DNA from: Casuarius casuarius
Taxonomy: Eukaryota; Chordata; Aves; Casuariiformes; Casuariidae
DNA: 64,000 nt
NCBI GenBank assembly: GCA_003342895.1
Contig: PTFA01000024.1
Location: forward strand, 5,203,505-5,267,504
Reading direction: 5' to 3'
In this document: piece after piece, positions 1 to 11,226 of the stretch
How positions within the stretch are numbered: position 1 is the first letter of the stretch
How the letters are laid out: every line of letters starts with the position of its first letter
The notes under the pieces: model-generated
What the model was told of the DNA's origin: nothing
Seen by the model: the letters and a program-made list of their open reading frames with translations, nothing else
The model's database searches: none
Position numbers and translations under genes: made by a program

Positions 1-1239
1 TGACACCAACCTGGCTTATCTCATTCCCTTACAGAAGTGAGTCAGAAAAGAAAGCGTATGAACGAAGAATGAGAAAAACAAATGCACCAGCATGACTGTC
101 ATTTTGTTCAGACCAATTGTTCCTCAAAGTTAATGATTCCTAGGATTCAGATGTCTTCAGACTCTCTCAGCAGTAAAAACTCTGCTCCTATTGACTACGA
201 TCAGCATTCAGGAAAAAAATCACATTTTCCTTCACAATTTCAATAGTCTAGTTAACAATTAAAATGAGTACAATTATGTTTATTTCTACTTCTTGTAAGG
301 CTGTCATCACCACAATTCCTATACATTTTCAAGTCATTAGAATATTCTATGAACTCTTCACACTGAACCTTGTTCTCTGTCTTCCTGTTGGACAGTTAAG
401 CCAAATATGTCCAAATTTTCATTTGCTTGCTCATTCCTTTCATTCCTGACCTCATTGTTAATATAATTCTATCCGAGGTAACATGGAAAACATTTTCCTA
501 GCAGGTAGGCATTGCAAATGCAGTTTAAATTCAGTTTTATTTCATTCATTAGCTCCCTCCACGGTCAGGTGACCTCCTACCAAGAACCTTATCTGTCCTG
601 AGCTTTTTAACTACGTGGTTTCTGAGAGCACAGCTATGGTATCAAGCTACAAATGAAGAAAAATAGATTAAGGGCTCTTGAAAGGATACTAGAGGTAAAA
701 CAAGAGACTGTGGAGGATCCTGGGAACTATAATAACCTGCTGGTGGTGTTAACATTAGGGAAATCAACTGCCGCATTCACACCAGGTGAAGCTGGTGCCT
801 ATCACAAGCTTCAGATATAATTCATTACTTAGTCTTATGTTGAGGTGACAATCACAGGGATGGATTGTCATCAGTAGCTTTTCACGGTAAAGAAAAAGAA
901 TTTTTGTCTAGCAAGTTGGCTGTGAAATAAGGCATCTCACTCTTCACGCTAATTCAGAGCTTTACAAGACTTGCCTTTGGTAACTGAAGACAGATACCTT
1001 AAAAAAGCATCAGTTCTCCAACCAATCCTTAACACATTTTGTTTCTGAATAGCCTCACTTTCAAACTCACCTACATTCATTTTGGATACACTTTTTTCAA
1101 ACTATTATGTTTAGTGGACACTGACATCTTTGAGGATGAATCTGTTTCAAGAGAGATGCTATTACCAAATCCAAAGTGCAATTCTCTTAATTTCTTATTT
1201 CAGTTTTAAGAGACTGCACCCACCTGTATAGGACACAAA

Positions 1240-1780
1240 AGACAGGGTTTTGGTAGCTGGGGCCTGCAGGGGTGCCCTGTGTGGGAGAAAGCCATGAACT
1301 ACCCTGTGTTAGTCACAGTCACTTCCAGCTAATTCTGAAACCGATGTGAATGTCCCCCTCATGAACTAAAACTTTAACCAGTGGCAGGAGCATGTGGCAC
1401 TTCTGTTCAGACGTATTTAAGAAAAAGTGGCAGCCTCTGTGGGGGTAAGGAGAAACAGGAGACACATGGAAGGGGACATTGTTGAGGATATGGCTGGAGA
1501 CACACTCTTAGAAGGAGGTGCTCCATGTCAGAGGAGGTACACCTCTGAAGGTACTGCAGCCCGTGGAGGACCCACCCTGGGGCATGGACACCCCCAAAGG
1601 GACTGCAGCACATGGATAAGCCATGCTGGAGCAGAGGAAAATGAGTAGAAAGCAAGAAGTGGCAGAAAGAAACCATTATGCATGCAACCCCAACCCAGTT
1701 CCCCGAGAAGAGGCTGTTTGGCCCATGACACCATCTCAGCCAGGCCCCTGTGGAGTCCCAATGGGTCAAGATGCTCCTGC
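1240..1780. repeat. Degenerate interspersed repeat, probably retroelement-derived
   Basis: A G+C-rich island in A+T-rich surroundings. Its phrasing (a 'gtatttaagaaaaagtgg' segment, then gcagcccgtggagga, then gctggagcagaggaaaatg, then caaccccaacccagttcccc) resembles an interspersed repeat I have met repeatedly in bird genomes. The open frames on both strands here (about 120 codons on the minus strand) are best read as by-products of this repeat. I cannot name the family, and the boundaries are approximate. This is a memory-based resemblance. Confidence 0.4.
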
Positions 1781-3568
1781 AAGTTCAGTGAAGGAAGACA
1801 CCATATGGCACCTGCAGCTGAGCCATGTTCACATCAGGGGTACACAGGAAGTGGATCTCCCACCAGCTTTCCTGGCACACCCAGAGATGCTGGGCTTGTT
1901 TCAGTCCCAGCTTTAGTTTCACAGACTTATTTCCTCTGAGGAAATTGTACTGTACACTCTTATCCTCCAAAGACTATTACAAGTATGTTATATAAAATGC
2001 ATGCTGTACACTTGCTTCCTTTTGAGGTAAGGAATAATTGCCACACAGCACTTGTTTCTAGGCAGATATTGGGCATTAACCCCGGCGACTCCATTTGTAG
2101 TATCCTTACTCCTAAGTTAGTATTACACTAATATCCCAGCAGGATGTCAGGGTGAGCTGAATTATTGGAAGCGCTGTCTTTAAGATGCAGTATTAAATCT
2201 AGATCTGGAGTATTTACAATCAGAGATCTCTATGGCACTGTAAACAAGGTTATCCCTGGAGTTCTGACTAAATTGCATTTTTGCAATTGCATTCTGTCAG
2301 CCTAAATTTTCACTGCAGCTCTGTTCAGATACTGCATGCTCCTTTGCCTCTTGTCTCAAACTGTTGTGAAGTATTTGTGCACACGTCTAGAAGCCAACAT
2401 GTTTCTAAGTGCTTGGAGAGGAAAACACAAGGTCTTGTAGCATCTTCAAAAGGCAAACTGCTTTTATTTGCCCTCAGACTTAAGAGTGGTATCACTACAT
2501 TCCTCCCTTCAAGTGTAGGCCATCTCTGTTAATGTGAAGGCAGACATCCCAAACACTGCAGCATTAATAGGAAGCATCAGAAAAACGTGGCCAGCAGTGA
2601 CTTCAGTATTGTCAACTTCAAATGTTCAAAAAACTCTTGACCTAGAACCCGTTTAAGGGTGGTACATTTGGGGATCTTTTTAGCGGCATTTGAATTCTAC
2701 CATTTGAATGGGTTGTATTTTCAAGCTTTCCTTCATCAAGGAAACAGAACTAATAACTTTCCAGTGAAAGCCTGGAATTTCAGACTGACACTTGTCCCTC
2801 AAATGGTCAAGAGAACTGAGACCTCTGCACCCACATGACAAATTACTTTCCCACTCCCTCCATTCTTTAGAAGCCTTTCTGTACAGTTCTAGTGCCCTGT
2901 AACAATGCAAGACCAAATTTTGTGGCAAAACTATGCTTTAAAGCAAACACTTGTCTAGACGCCATGAATGCCTCAGCAAGCACTAATGCATAGGAGATAT
3001 TGCACCCAGGAAACTAGGGAATTTTTACTCCTGCTACAGCTTTTCCCCTTATTAAAGGGGGATGTAAGAAAATTCTTTCTGCGACTCTAATTCTTTAGAG
3101 GTTTAGTAAGGCATGACCTCTTTTTTTATTATAATACTATGATTTGTAGGGGAAACTGCAGACAGACTAATAGCCAGCCTATCATCCTCTTTGTGCACAG
3201 ACTTGTCTATCAAACTTGTCAAGCACAGCAGTGCAGCTGTTAAGTCCCTATTCTCCATGCTTTTCTTCCAGAACTGGAATCCAGTAAATAACTTACTCTG
3301 GAAGATTACAGTCAATTTTCCTCAAAGAAAGCAGTCCAGTTCAATTTTAAATAAAATAAAAGCTATTTTTATCTCATTGTTATATCTGATATCACTTAAA
3401 TATGTCCTATGAAATTCCCATAGAAAGCTAACGTAGTACAACACTAAAAGACTTCTCATAATTTGTCTACAAATAGCCACAGAACTTGAATTTAAATCTA
3501 CTTTAATCAGAATTAACTTTTGAGTGTTAACAAACTCCTTGTTACCTTGTTGGAAACAGAGGTTGAAA

Positions 3569-3592
3569 TATAATAATCTATATAATAATCTA
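3569..3592. repeat. Perfect 12-bp tandem duplication
   Basis: Two adjacent identical copies of tataataatcta (3,569-3,580 and 3,581-3,592). It is a short A+T-rich tandem with no evident function, seen directly. Confidence 0.9.
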
Positions 3593-6500
3593 GTTAAGAC
3601 AGAGCTGCACAGACTTACAAAGAAAAATAATTAAAGATGTGAATTCTAGAAGTATCTTATTAAAGCCACAGGTGTGGATTTCAGAAGTCATTGCCATAAG
3701 ACACAGAGGTATAGGCCTAAGAAGCAGCATTCTATAATAGTCACCCATACACATACTTCATGGGAAAATAGATTACGTTTAAATATATATACATATATAT
3801 TTCCAAAGTGGACCAAGTGCTTCCTGAAAAAGATATTTTTAGAGCAGGATAAGGGCTGAGCTGACCAAAAGCCATCTGATGCACTTGTTAGAAAATAAAA
3901 TATATAATTTAAAACATCCCTGCTTAGACTCATCTGCCTTGGCTCTGAGCAGCCTAGTAGGAAGTAGAAGGGAGGTAGAACGGGATCCATAAAGATCAAG
4001 ACAACTCTACTTTATTTAGTCCTGCGTTATGGGGACTTTCCATTTTACAAAATCAGCAGTGGTTATAACCACTCAGAAAAGGCTATACAAGTTACATTAG
4101 CCGTGACTAAAGAAGTGGCTCCTGCGGGTATGGCAGTTCCAGACCCAGTGCTGATCCCATCTGGTCTGTCATCCAGATTTCATTCATCATCTGATACTTC
4201 CCAATAAACTGTTTCTTTAAAAAATTTCCCTTTGCAGAATTAAGGGTAGCAGCACAGAAACAAATACGTTTTATGGCTTGACTGTTATGACACCTGGCTA
4301 ATTTATTTGTGTGATCAAATCAATACAAATCACTAGAGTTCTGTGTCAGAAACTAGGAGACTGTGGCAGGACCACAGGCTGAATGTTAACGTATCTAATG
4401 AAAATTTTTGAAGAGCAGCTGTTGATCATTTTTGAACCAAGAGAGTAAGGCAATTCAGCCTGAAGAAGTGATCTGACCCCAGGATCATGCACTGCTGTGC
4501 AAAAATGACAGAAGCTGCTTTTTACAAGTTGCCGATGCATGATAATCAGCATCAAGAAAACTAAGTGTAAGTTGTTGTGGGCATTTTATAGGAGAACAGT
4601 AAGGAAAACCAAATAAAATTCTGTTAAGATTTTGAGGGGTGAAATTGATGGGAACCAGAATGTAATCAGCCATTTTTCCTTCCCTTGCTATTCTCTTCCC
4701 TTGTTTTCTTTTTGTTTGTTTTTATTCTTCAGCTCTTATGCGTGAAATCTTTGGATGCAGACAGAAGGCTGTTGCACATGCTAACTCATAACATGAAAGA
4801 CAACAGTATAAAGGAACAATAGTACATAAATTGGAACTAATTTAAATGACCTTTCACCAATCTGCCAAAGTAGATAACACTGGATCATTTACAGATGATT
4901 CAGTTACAGGAGTGTGTTTTAGCTGACATGTTAATACATTTTAATTTAAGACTTCCTGTAACTAAAGTGTATTGGACATATTGGTATTCCCTCCTATTCT
5001 GTTAGCTTTGTACACAAACAAATAACTGCAACAGAAATGTGTGTGTAAAGAGGAAAGAGACATGAATGCAACTGAAAAATACGGAAAGACAATAAATAAC
5101 TTCATTAAGAACTGAAAATCTTCTGAAGCAGATTAACATCTTTGTTAAAGAAAACAATGTAATTTTGATGCAAATACCAGAAAAAAAATAGCTTTCATGT
5201 TTAAACATTGACATACTGTGAACAAACTGCAGGGGCCAGCTTCTTTAGCCTTAAGCCAAGGATCAGTTCTCAAAGCACCAAGTACAGAATTCACACTGAC
5301 GTCAATGCAAATTCCAGGTTCAGAAAGCTTTAACGACCAGGCCTTCGGTCTCAGCTGTGGCACAAATCTTACTGACAGTGGTGGAAGTTTTCATCATTAA
5401 GGAATCAAACACAGTATTTTCACTAAAGACATTTTAAAAGGCCCAGCTGAAGAACCTTGTAGTTTAAAACTCCTGATGAACACTTCACATGACAGCCACT
5501 AGAAAACATCTTAACTTTAGACTCCTTTTCTTTAAATCATTTCTTCAGGAAGGACTAGAAAGAAACTTGTGGCTTACTTGGCCCAAGTCTGGCACATACA
5601 TCATCTCAGCCGGACACACAATAATCAGAGATAATGAGGCAACCTATCTTAGGCGTTTTCAATGCAAGGAGACTGTGCATGGGCCATGGACTTGTAGCCC
5701 TCGGGATACAAGCAGTCAATCAAGCTTAAATGCTTGCATGCCTGCACACACATGCAAGCTACCTGTATATGGGAATTGGCCTGGCCTCCTAAATGAACCC
5801 TCTAGCAAAGAGGCACAGGAGATGTATCTGATGTCAAAAGGATGCTACTCTTGACTATATACCAAGAAATAAATGAGATCTTTTCCAAATCTCTGCTAGA
5901 AGTAGCTCAGGTTATTAACCTCTAGCAACTATATTATACCATTCACTAGCCTCAAGAAGGGAGTTCCTGACTGTAGCTAAATGTCAAAGCTGCCATATGT
6001 AACAGAGCCAGTTGAACTGAATCCACTGTTAAGTACACAACCAGTTCTCTATGTACACAGAAAATAGAAACAGCAGCTGGAAAAAATCTTCCTACAGTAT
6101 GTTTTTTTAGCATAGGCAAAAAATAGAAAACTGTGGAAAACAAAGCTGTAGATTGTTCTGCTAGAAAAAAATGGTTTCTGTAAAGAAAAGCTGTAGTATC
6201 TAAGATTTTCAAGAGAGTATTTGTTTACTAGTAAGACACTAGAAGAGTCTTATATAAGAAGGCTTACTCTGGCATGAACAGTGCATGTGATAACCTCCAC
6301 TTCTACTCTCATTTTTCATCTCATAAGCCTCTGATCTAGTTTACACTATAATTTAAACACTAAGGATAATTAGCTTACTTTCTAAGAGCCTTACTACTAA
6401 CAAGATACATGATAAACTGCTTGGCGAGTTTGGATCATAGCGTATCTTTTATTTGCTTTTTGCCTGCGCTTTATCTATTTAAATAGGTCATTTCTTCAGG

Positions 6501-9500
6501 TGAGAAACTTCCTTCCTCTTAGCTCTTCAAAGAAAGATTTAAATCAGCCGCACTTACTGAGAGAAATAAAATGGTGTCTGCACATGTTATTTACTATTCT
6601 TGACTCAGAGCTGGTCATCCTAGTTTTTCACTTACAGCACACAAGGTACCTACACAAGGTAGGCAGCTGCAAAACAGAAATGGATGAGATACGGAGAGCT
6701 CTGACTAAATGCGTTAAAGGCTCTGTTTATGCCCTGAGGCTACTTCAATAGCCAGGTAGTGCTTATTTCACTTAATATCATTACATTTTGTTTAGTAGTG
6801 AAATTTGTAGTTACTGCTCTCCCTGTGAGGTTTGTATAACAAAACTAAATATGTCCAACATATCACAGGAGGGATGGGTGGGAGGGGTGTTCTCCATGTG
6901 TAAGCACAATCACTGAGCTGTAAGAGTATATTTTTCATTACCTTTAAGTTATTTTTGTGTCATGAGACAACAGTGAATCAGCATACAACACACATCGACA
7001 CTGCAAACAGACTCACAAAGCCCTTAGTCTTGTGAATAACCTTGAGAAACTAAAAGGACCGAAAATCAAAGTAGTCACGTGGAAACACTTAGGCAAGTTT
7101 TGAAACTGTAAACTCTCCTCCGTCAGTAAGAAAAAGAAAGAAAAAACAAAAAGAAACCACATCAGGAGTTTAAGAGCACTTACTAGGAAAAAAAAAACAG
7201 AAATGAAACCAACAATTGCACCTGGACTCTTTTGAGGCTGTAAGCAATTCTCTTTAAAACTATTGTTTAAAAGCAATTTAATTTTAGCTAGCATATAGCA
7301 CGATAAACTTGTATTTAGAATTCTAGAGTAAAAAGCCTTTTAAGTGATAATTAATAACCATGTTATCTTTAACTAAATAATACTTGGCCAAAAAAAACCC
7401 ATTAAAAATACTAGCACTAAACACATAGCACATCTTGTAGTAAATTGATAATAATATGCTGCTTTATAAATAAACACTACATACCCTAAACAGGGTGGTA
7501 TGCTACTTATATAGGCCAAGCTAGTCTTGTCAGATATTTTGTTCTGCTGTTACAAATAAAAGGATTCAGGTTACATAATTACAGCTGGCGCTCTGTTTCA
7601 TTAGCCAATACAAAACAAATAAACTATTCCACATCTGTGTCTAATTATTTTTCTTCCTCTTGAGATGGTAGGAATCTGAATGTCTTATCCACAACACAGA
7701 GCAACTCAACTGTTAAGTATTTATCTAATTTTATCTTTAAAACTGTAAATTACATTGCTGTGAAGAAAGTTGCATGAATCTCGAATGCTGCATCATGATT
7801 AACAATGACAATGTACCAATCAATTCTCCTTAAGACATTAAAAAAGACATCACTCTGATGAGCACTATGTTTTCATGATATAAACGTTTCTGTATTTAAA
7901 GATCTGTAAAGAAAGATGGGAAAGGGAAAGGAGGGAAAGTCTTCCTAATCACAACTCACATTGTAGGACTTTATGGCTTTAGTGGACCATATTCTTAGAC
8001 AGTCAGTATTGTGCAGAATATCTGAAGATGACAGATATGGATTCTTTCTTTCCATCAAAGCCAGTCGAATTTATATCAGTATTTTCAATAAGTATATACT
8101 TAAATGAACAGTTGTAAGCTTAAACTTTCAAAAATGATGGCTAATTTTGAGTGATTCCTCTTTCAGAGAAAATGTCATTGTTAAACTTTCTTAGTTTCTC
8201 TTCCTTATCTGTAAAATGGGGGAAGATGGCAATTTATGTTTGTATTCTAGTAATACTTGAGAACCCCAATCAAAAATTAGAACTGTATTGTTTTAGAGGC
8301 TATTTTCTCTTCTTTGGAGAACCCTTTGACATCCTTAGAAGAAAGCTGCTAGTCATCAATAGTATATTGCTGAAACCAGATGTTAACAATATGCTTCTTC
8401 AACTAGTTTAAGATGGCCAAACAGCCAAAAGAGATGTCTTGAGGTAGCCTTGATTGGCTTAGGTGGAAATGTTTACCAGCTCCAGTGGATAAGCTGGCCT
8501 CCTCAGAGACTTTGTTTCAAGTCAAATGAGAATGAGCTCTCTGGAGTCTAAGCACAAGATCAACTACTTGCAATACCAGGCCTGGACTGTGTCCTGTGAG
8601 TATGTGACACCCTGCCTGAGTCTTTCCATGAGCAGACTCATCCCTCTCTGTAGTCCTGCACAGAGACTGTGATAGCAGATCCCCTGGAGCAGCACCACCT
8701 CTTGAGGAGGCTCTAATTGCCAGCTCCAAAGACAATGACTCTGGTCCAGGCTGCAATGACATCTAGGTGCCGAGCTGCTCCCCCTGCTCCTGCCTAGCAA
8801 GGCCTGTGTTACCCAGAGATTTCATTGCAGCTGTAACACAGCAAGGTTACGTGGCCAGCCTGCCCACTTCAGCCTCAAGAAGCGCAAAGCATGTCAAGAC
8901 CAACCAGCTCTCCTTGCTCTGCTACATCCTGAGGTAGCAAAGAGTAAGTAGGGTGCTCCCCACCACTGCTGTTGAGGGGCCACAAAGTGCTGCTGCACAG
9001 CCCAGATTTGGCTCAGGACTGCTAGCTGAAGAGATCTGTTTGATAGGATAAAGTATACGTAACTAACTGTTAAGCAAACAAAGAAGTCTGATAGCAACAA
9101 CACGGAAGGAAGACTGCCCAAGTTCTTACCTAACAGAACATAATTTTCACAGTATTCAGAAATCCTCTACCAATTTGAGCTCATTCAAAATTATTGTGAG
9201 GACATTCTGGACCACAAGATTAGTCCTGGAAGTGTGCAGCCATAGGCAAGTATACAAAAAGTGCTTTACTAACATTCAAAGTGTGATTTACAATATCAGA
9301 AAAGTGTTATTATGATCACAATTAACCTGGTAAAGCCTCAGGTTAGATCTATACCATGAAATAAATGTCCTTGCTGAAACGAGAGGGTTAGACCAGTGGC
9401 AGGATAGTTTTGCCTGTATATATGAGCTAGAAACTTGTACACGGCTATATCAGCCAGGGATCGCTTCCCCTCATATTGTGATTTACACTGCAGTGCTGTT

Positions 9501-9714
9501 TTCTTCATTGTTAATCTGGCATAAAGCATTATAAGTGCCTTGATGTCCTTTTTGGCAAGAATTTTAAAACAGTTAGGGCTACCTCAATTGTGGTGTTCAA
9601 TTATATTGTATCATCACATGTAAATGCCTTACATAGAACTAATTTGACCTTTCAGACATTCTGAAGTTAGAGAGAATTTCTTTCACTGAGCACTATCAGA
9701 GGAACGGTAGGAAA

Positions 9715-10170
9715 GCACTCCCTGCTAGGGAAGGCCTGTTGAAAAGCAGCTGGGGGTTATAGTGGACCTCAGGCTGAATTCAAGTCAATAATGTTGTGCT
9801 GTTGCAAAAAAGATAACCACAGTGCCAGAATGTTTAAACAGATGTACAGCCCCTGAGACGTGTGAAGTGAACCTGCCACTTAGCTGAAATAATGTGTCTA
9901 GTTTTAAGCTCTGGACTTTCTGAATAATGGAAACCATCTGGAAAGTCTAGAGGAAAATACAAAAAATGTCTTCTAGAAGTTCTAGAAAACATGACCTATG
10001 AGAAGAAAGAATTGAAAAAAATGGATTGTTTAGTCTAGCAAACAGAAGACAAAAACTTCATGCAGCAAAGGGATTGACCTGTTCCATGTGCTCACTTCCA
10101 ACAGTGTAAGAAGCAATGGGCTTAATCCAAAGTACAAGGGATTTGTGTTTGAGAAACATTAACAGTATAG
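9715..10170 (+). mobile_element. Old, decayed CR1-type LINE fragment (3' part)
   Basis: The order of phrases follows the 3' coding end of CR1 non-LTR retrotransposons. A stretch like 'gggggttatagtggacctcaggctgaa' is followed by agtcaataatgttgtgctgt and gcaaaaaagataac. Next come 'gtgtctagttttaagctctggac', a ...cctatgagaagaaagaattgaa... block and a 'tgcagcaaaggg' block. Many substitutions and indels break any frame, so this is an ancient dead copy. CR1 dominates bird, crocodile and turtle genomes, which supports a sauropsid source. The boundaries are estimates. Confidence 0.6.
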
Positions 10171-10939
10171 ATACTGGGTCAGTTTGCCAAGGGCCACTCC
10201 AGAATTAACACCATCAGAGGGCCTCAGAAAGGAGAGTAACTTCCAGAGATCCACCCAGTCCTATTCCCTCTCATACTACTTTTTCTCTCTCTGTTAAGAA
10301 AAAGGTACTGTCCTCCTCATGAACTTTCAGCTAACAAAATACACCCTTACAGATTGAGATATTCTTCATCTGTCTGGTGTTTTTCTTATTTTAAGAAGGT
10401 CTGCTCAGTTCATTCATTTCTATGTGTTGCTTCTGTACCAATATGAACATCTGTACCGCTCAGTATCCTTTAATCTCTGTTCACCTGCCAAAGTCAAATA
10501 AAGTTCTACTTTTACTTCAAAACAGGAAAACAGGCTCTGCCCTTTCTGATGCAGCAGCTTGACAGTTCCTAGAAGACAGATGTTTCCAGCTCACTCACAA
10601 TCCGCTGAACTGTTGTGGCATCCTGCAAAGTGAACTCTGATCTTGAGACCTTACAATAACATCAGTGCTCTGATTACACATAATTTCTGGTCTATTTGGT
10701 TTGGTTTTGTTATGTTTTCCAGGAACAAACTGCATTCTGGCTCACCCTGATATGCGATGATTTTGGCAGCTGATTTCTCTATTTACTAAAAGGCCCCAAA
10801 CTCATCAACTCCTCCTTAAATGAGTGAAGCGTCTGCAGACGTGGAGTGCTCAGCTGCTGACCTTGCTGCTATTGGAGGTGGATCTGTTCCAGGAATAGAG
10901 ACGATACCCTCCCACCAAGCCTCATACTTCATCATGGTC

Positions 10940-11046
10940 ACATCCCCCCTGAGTTTTCTGTCTGGCTCCGCCTTTCTTTTCTTCCGTTTTTCCAGGCCAG
11001 GAAAGCCAGGCAAAGACGGCAAGAGCTGGAGTGAGGCCACTCAGCC
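10940..11046 (+). promoter_or_regulatory. Probable PRXL2C promoter-proximal region and 5' UTR
   Basis: This is the sequence just upstream of the PRXL2C ATG. It contains a reversed GC box (gctccgcc, near 10,965) and an ETS-type core (cttccg, 10,981-10,986) within a pyrimidine-rich tract. No TATA box is seen. The local G+C rises towards the start codon, but this is a weak CpG island compared with that of CDC14B. The transcription start is not determinable from the sequence. Confidence 0.35.
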
Positions 11047-11226
11047 ATGGCCTATCCTGCGGCAGACCCCGTCACGCAGCAGATCTGCAGCACGCACGTC
11101 TCGCAGCACCCGGAGCCGGAGGAACTGCGAGAGGCCGCCCAGTGTCTGGTGGTAGATGCGGACGGGAAAAAGATCCCCTTCAGGGCCCTGTACGGGGAGC
11201 AGAAAGCGATCGTGGTGTTTGTGCGG
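11047..11226 (+). CDS. PRXL2C: PRXL2C exon 1 (residues 1-60)
   Basis: Starts at gccATGg and ends ...IVVFVR at the donor cgg|gtgagg, phase 0. It encodes the variable N-terminus and the first strand of the thioredoxin-like fold (the KKIPFRALYGEQKAIVVFVR stretch). Readthrough into the intron stays open to 11,352 but is not supported by homology. Confidence 0.95.

Larger units (their letters stand above)
1..10815. other. Gene-free upstream region
   Basis: I found no convincing exon on either strand in this stretch. It is mostly A+T-rich with short chance reading frames, none longer than about 120 codons and none resembling a family I recognise. G+C-richer patches lie at about 1,240-1,910 (repeat-like, listed separately), 8,480-9,000 and 9,700-10,170 (CR1-like, listed separately). 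The 8,480-9,000 patch has no recognised content. Regulatory elements cannot be excluded. Confidence 0.6.

Noticed and set aside
1407..1769. 120-codon minus-strand frame
   Set aside because: It lies entirely within a G+C-rich patch resembling a common avian interspersed repeat. Overlapping frames are open on both strands, and no known protein is recognised.
5489..5854. 121-codon plus-strand frame
   Set aside because: No recognised motif and no exon-like borders. The length is possible by chance on this scale.
8517..8800. Pair of overlapping minus-strand frames in a G+C-richer patch
   Set aside because: Two different frames open at once, no splice context and no recognised domain. This is probably composition or an unidentified old repeat.
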